Shown one piece after another: positions 15,534-17,872 of a stretch of DNA of 17,872 nt (the stretch's first letter is position 1; each line of letters starts with the position of its first letter). A model generated the notes under the pieces. That model saw nothing but the letters and a program-made list of their open reading frames with translations. It was not told the DNA's origin and made no database searches. The translations under genes and the position numbers were made by a program. Origin of the DNA: Burkholderiaceae bacterium (GTDB lineage: Bacteria; Pseudomonadota; Gammaproteobacteria; Burkholderiales; Burkholderiaceae); NCBI GenBank assembly GCA_023253905.1, contig JALREG010000252.1, positions 1-17,872 of the forward strand. The letters run 5' to 3'.

Positions 15534-15548
15534 CCCATCGCTGATGGG
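15534..15548 (+). promoter_or_regulatory. Second hairpin in the riboswitch expression platform
   Basis: CCCATC (15534-15539) and GATGGG (15543-15548) form a six-pair stem with loop GCT, 36 bases upstream of the GGAG ribosome site (15585-15588). No U-run follows. It may contribute to translational control of the receptor rather than to termination. Confidence 0.4.
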
Positions 15549-15596
15549 CCTGGCCGGCTTCGGGGGCTTTGTTGCGCTGGTCACGGAGCCGCCCAG

Positions 15597-17810
15597 ATGA
15601 ATCGTCAACGATCCCGAACGCTACCCTGCACCGTGCGCCGCGTCCTGCCCGCGCTTGGCGCTACCGCTGCGCTCGCCGCGGGTATCGCAGCACCCACGGC
15701 GCTCGCGCAATCATCGCCGTCCGCCGCCCTCCCCGCGCCGCTTGCACCCGTGGAGGTTCGCGCAGGCGACGCTTCGCCGGCCCGGCAGGGTGCCTCGGTC
15801 GGCGGACTGAGTGACGCGCCGCTTGCCGAGACCCCGCAAAGCGTCTCGGTGATCCGCGCCGAAGCGCTTCGCGAGGCGGGCGCGAACAGCCTGTCGAGCG
15901 CAGTGCGCAGCGAACCCTCCGCGAGCGATTTCTACAACACGCTCGGCTATGTCGAGAGCCTTCAGGTCCGCGGGTTCCTGCTGAACAACGCGCTCAATTT
16001 CCGACGCGATGGGCTGCCCATCTCAAACCACGCTCCGTTTGCGCTCGAGAACAAATCATCGATTGAAATTCTGAAGGGCCTGTCGGGGATCCAGGCCGGG
16101 TTATCCGCGCCCGGGGGGCTGGTGAATTTCACAGTGAAGCGCCCCACCGCGCAGCCGCTTCGCGAGGTGCTTGCGGGGTTAAGCGAGCGCGGCACCACGC
16201 TGCTCCACGGCGATCTGGGCGGACGCGCCGGGACGGACGGCGCGCTGGGCTACCGGATCAACGCCGCGCTCGAGGAGCGACGGCCCGAAGCGCGCAACGC
16301 GCCGGGCGGGCGCGAATTCCTGAGCGGCTTTTTCGATCTTCGGCTGGGTAACGGCTGGCTCGCCGAGGCGGAGTTTGAATCCCAGACCTCGCGGCAGATC
16401 AGCGTACCGGGCTTTGGCCTCCTGGGTGGCACGGTGCTGCCGCCACCGCTGGACCCGCGACTCAATCTCAATGCGCAGCCCTGGTCACAACCCTTCGACA
16501 GCCGCAGCCTCACCGGTTCGCTCAGGCTTCAGAAGCTGCTCGCGAACGATTGGACCGCGTCAGTGCGCGTGGGGCAGCAGCGGATCCGCACCAACGACCG
16601 GCTGGCGTTTCCGGACGGATGCGGTGATGTGTACCCCGGCATGTGCGCTGATTACAGCAGCGACCTGTACGACTACCGGAGCGAAAACGAACGCCGTACG
16701 ATGGGCTCAGCGGAGTTCATGCTGCGCGGCGAACTGAGGAGCGGATCGATCCGGCACGAAGTGACCGCAGCGGTGTTGAGAACTGAATATGACGAGCGAT
16801 TCGACCCCACGCAGGTCTATGACTGGGTGGGTCAGATCAATGCGCTTCGGCCGGCATCCCTTGCGCGAAATCCATCTCCGTGGACATCTCCCAATACCCA
16901 CCGGAGTCTTCGCAGTACCGAGCTCCAGCTGGCCGATGTCATTCGTCTGGACGAGCGCTGGTCGCTCTGGATGGGCGTGCGCCACACGCAGTTAGACAGC
17001 GCAAGCCTCAGCACCGACACCACTGACCGGCAGGCTCTCGCCTATTCGCAGCAGTTCACCACGCCCTGGGGCGCAGTGGGTTACAAACCATGGCAGGGCG
17101 GATTTGCATTCGTCTCGGCGGGACAGGGCATTGAAACCGACGCCGCCCCGAACCGGCCCACTGACTACAGCAATGCGGGCGCGGTCCTTCCAGCGCTTCG
17201 CAGCCGGCAGACGGAAGCGGGGCTGCGGCAGCAGCTCACAGGCGGCGGGCTTGCCAGCGTCACGCTGTTTGATATCGACCGGCCGCTGTCGGCCGACATC
17301 GCCGACCCGGCAGGCCCCGATAAAAAAATTCGCGTGGTTGGCGCGAAAGAAGCCCGCCACCGCGGCATCGAGCTTGCCTGGCTCGGGCAGCTCGCGCGCG
17401 ACTGGACGCTTGCCGCGCAGGCCACCGTGCTCGATGCCATCACCACGCGCTCGCCGGATGCCACCGAGGTCGGCAAGCGCTCGCGAAACACCGCGCCGCT
17501 CGCAGCGGCCGCAAACCTCGGATGGCGGGTGCCCGGCGCGGACGGCCTCACCTGGAACAATCGGCTCGCCTGGAGCGACAACAAGGCGGTGACGGGCAAT
17601 GAATCCGTGCTCCTTCCCGCCTGGTGGCAGCTCGACAGCTCGGTCACCTGGCGCCAGCCCGGCCGTCAAGCGCTCACCTGGCGGGCGGGCGTAGACAATG
17701 TCTTCGATCGCCGCTTCTGGCGCGATGCGCCCACCACCTATTGGGGCGGCACCTATCTGTTCCCGGCACCGCCCCGCACGTTCAGAGTGTCGGTCCAGGC
17801 CCGGTTCTGA
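15597..17810 (+). CDS. TonB-dependent outer-membrane receptor under TPP control
   Basis: A 737-residue 22-strand-barrel transporter that takes up a scarce ligand across the outer membrane with energy from TonB-ExbB-ExbD. It has a signal peptide ending near TALA (37), a TonB-box-like segment APVEVRA (about 51-57), a plug domain (about 70-185) with ETPQSVSVIRAEAL, LQVRGF and IEILKGLSGIQAGLSAPGGL, and a barrel ending in aromatic Phe after FRVSVQARF. By similarity it looks like the siderophore-receptor subgroup; the TPP riboswitch in its leader argues instead for thiamine or a thiamine precursor. GGAG (15585-15588) is eight bases before ATG 15597. It follows the PnuC and NadR-like genes on the same strand. 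No key part is missing. Ligand is inferred from regulation. Confidence 0.92.
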   Translation: MNRQRSRTLPCTVRRVLPALGATAALAAGIAAPTALAQSSPSAALPAPLAPVEVRAGDASPARQGASVGGLSDAPLAETPQSVSVIRAEALREAGANSLSSAVRSEPSASDFYNTLGYVESLQVRGFLLNNALNFRRDGLPISNHAPFALENKSSIEILKGLSGIQAGLSAPGGLVNFTVKRPTAQPLREVLAGLSERGTTLLHGDLGGRAGTDGALGYRINAALEERRPEARNAPGGREFLSGFFDLRLGNGWLAEAEFESQTSRQISVPGFGLLGGTVLPPPLDPRLNLNAQPWSQPFDSRSLTGSLRLQKLLANDWTASVRVGQQRIRTNDRLAFPDGCGDVYPGMCADYSSDLYDYRSENERRTMGSAEFMLRGELRSGSIRHEVTAAVLRTEYDERFDPTQVYDWVGQINALRPASLARNPSPWTSPNTHRSLRSTELQLADVIRLDERWSLWMGVRHTQLDSASLSTDTTDRQALAYSQQFTTPWGAVGYKPWQGGFAFVSAGQGIETDAAPNRPTDYSNAGAVLPALRSRQTEAGLRQQLTGGGLASVTLFDIDRPLSADIADPAGPDKKIRVVGAKEARHRGIELAWLGQLARDWTLAAQATVLDAITTRSPDATEVGKRSRNTAPLAAAANLGWRVPGADGLTWNNRLAWSDNKAVTGNESVLLPAWWQLDSSVTWRQPGRQALTWRAGVDNVFDRRFWRDAPTTYWGGTYLFPAPPRTFRVSVQARF

Positions 17811-17827
17811 GGCGAAGCGGCCGCCAG

Positions 17828-17872
17828 TCAGCGAGCGGCTTCTTGGCCGAGCGCGCGCGCGATCCGCCCGAA
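17828..17872 (-). CDS. Possible C-terminal end of a minus-strand gene
   Basis: Reading leftward from the window edge, one minus-strand frame gives FGRIARALGQEAAR and then TGA (17830-17828), 17 bases beyond the TonB receptor stop. It reads like a plausible protein C-terminus and would be convergent with the receptor. Fourteen codons are too few to be sure; in GC-rich DNA such a stretch may be chance. Confidence 0.25.
   Translation of the reverse strand, partial: FGRIARALGQEAAR

Noticed and set aside
16992..17669. 225-codon minus-strand frame inside the TonB receptor gene
   Set aside because: Antisense to a well-supported barrel; no family pattern or ribosome site.
15597..17810. Plain siderophore receptor annotation
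   Set aside because: Sequence resembles that subgroup, but the TPP riboswitch in the leader argues for a thiamine-related ligand; no iron-responsive (Fur-like) site was recognised upstream.

Overview
The window is GC-rich, gene-dense bacterial DNA. The gene set points to a betaproteobacterium, probably Burkholderiales: a 525-residue UbiB, an adjacent glmU-glmS pair, a DUF6279-type lipoprotein, a phasin with TGC-rich palindromes upstream, and a short SbmA/BacA-type transporter. This placement is inferred from gene content; no rRNA, tRNA, CRISPR array or intact transposase was seen.

Region 1 (1-6014) is housekeeping: the tail of an unidentified gene, ubiB, a DUF6279-like lipoprotein on the minus strand, then glmU and glmS, two consecutive enzymes of UDP-GlcNAc synthesis in one operon.

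Region 2 (about 5895-7909) looks like a small insertion directly behind glmS. A 34-base piece of the glmS 3' coding region recurs 1.85 kb downstream in the same orientation with one mismatch. Between the copies lie two tightly coupled minus-strand genes of visibly lower GC: a 360-residue unrecognised soluble protein and a 151-residue acidic protein resembling type III secretion chaperones. A short foreign-looking reading frame ends inside the second repeat copy. I read this as a possible effector-chaperone cassette at the classical glmS integration hotspot.

Region 3 (7910-13142) carries metabolic and envelope genes: an MhpD-like hydratase divergent from an HTH regulator, a minus-strand pair of 3-hydroxyisobutyrate dehydrogenase-like enzyme and SbmA/BacA-like transporter, a phasin with a strong promoter and two perfect palindromes that look like PhaR operators, and a quinone-oxidoreductase-like MDR enzyme.

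Region 4 (13361-17810) holds a histidine-rich Spy/CpxP-like periplasmic protein, a PnuC-family transporter overlapping a NadR-like kinase, then a TPP riboswitch with an unusually long P3 arm, then a TonB-dependent receptor. Together the last four suggest a thiamine (or thiamine-precursor) uptake and trapping route: outer-membrane receptor, inner-membrane PnuT-type channel and a kinase, with the receptor under TPP control. The substrate is inferred from the riboswitch, not from the proteins.

The two items most worth following up are the glmS-flanked effector/chaperone cassette and the TPP-linked TonB receptor/PnuC/NadR-like kinase cluster.
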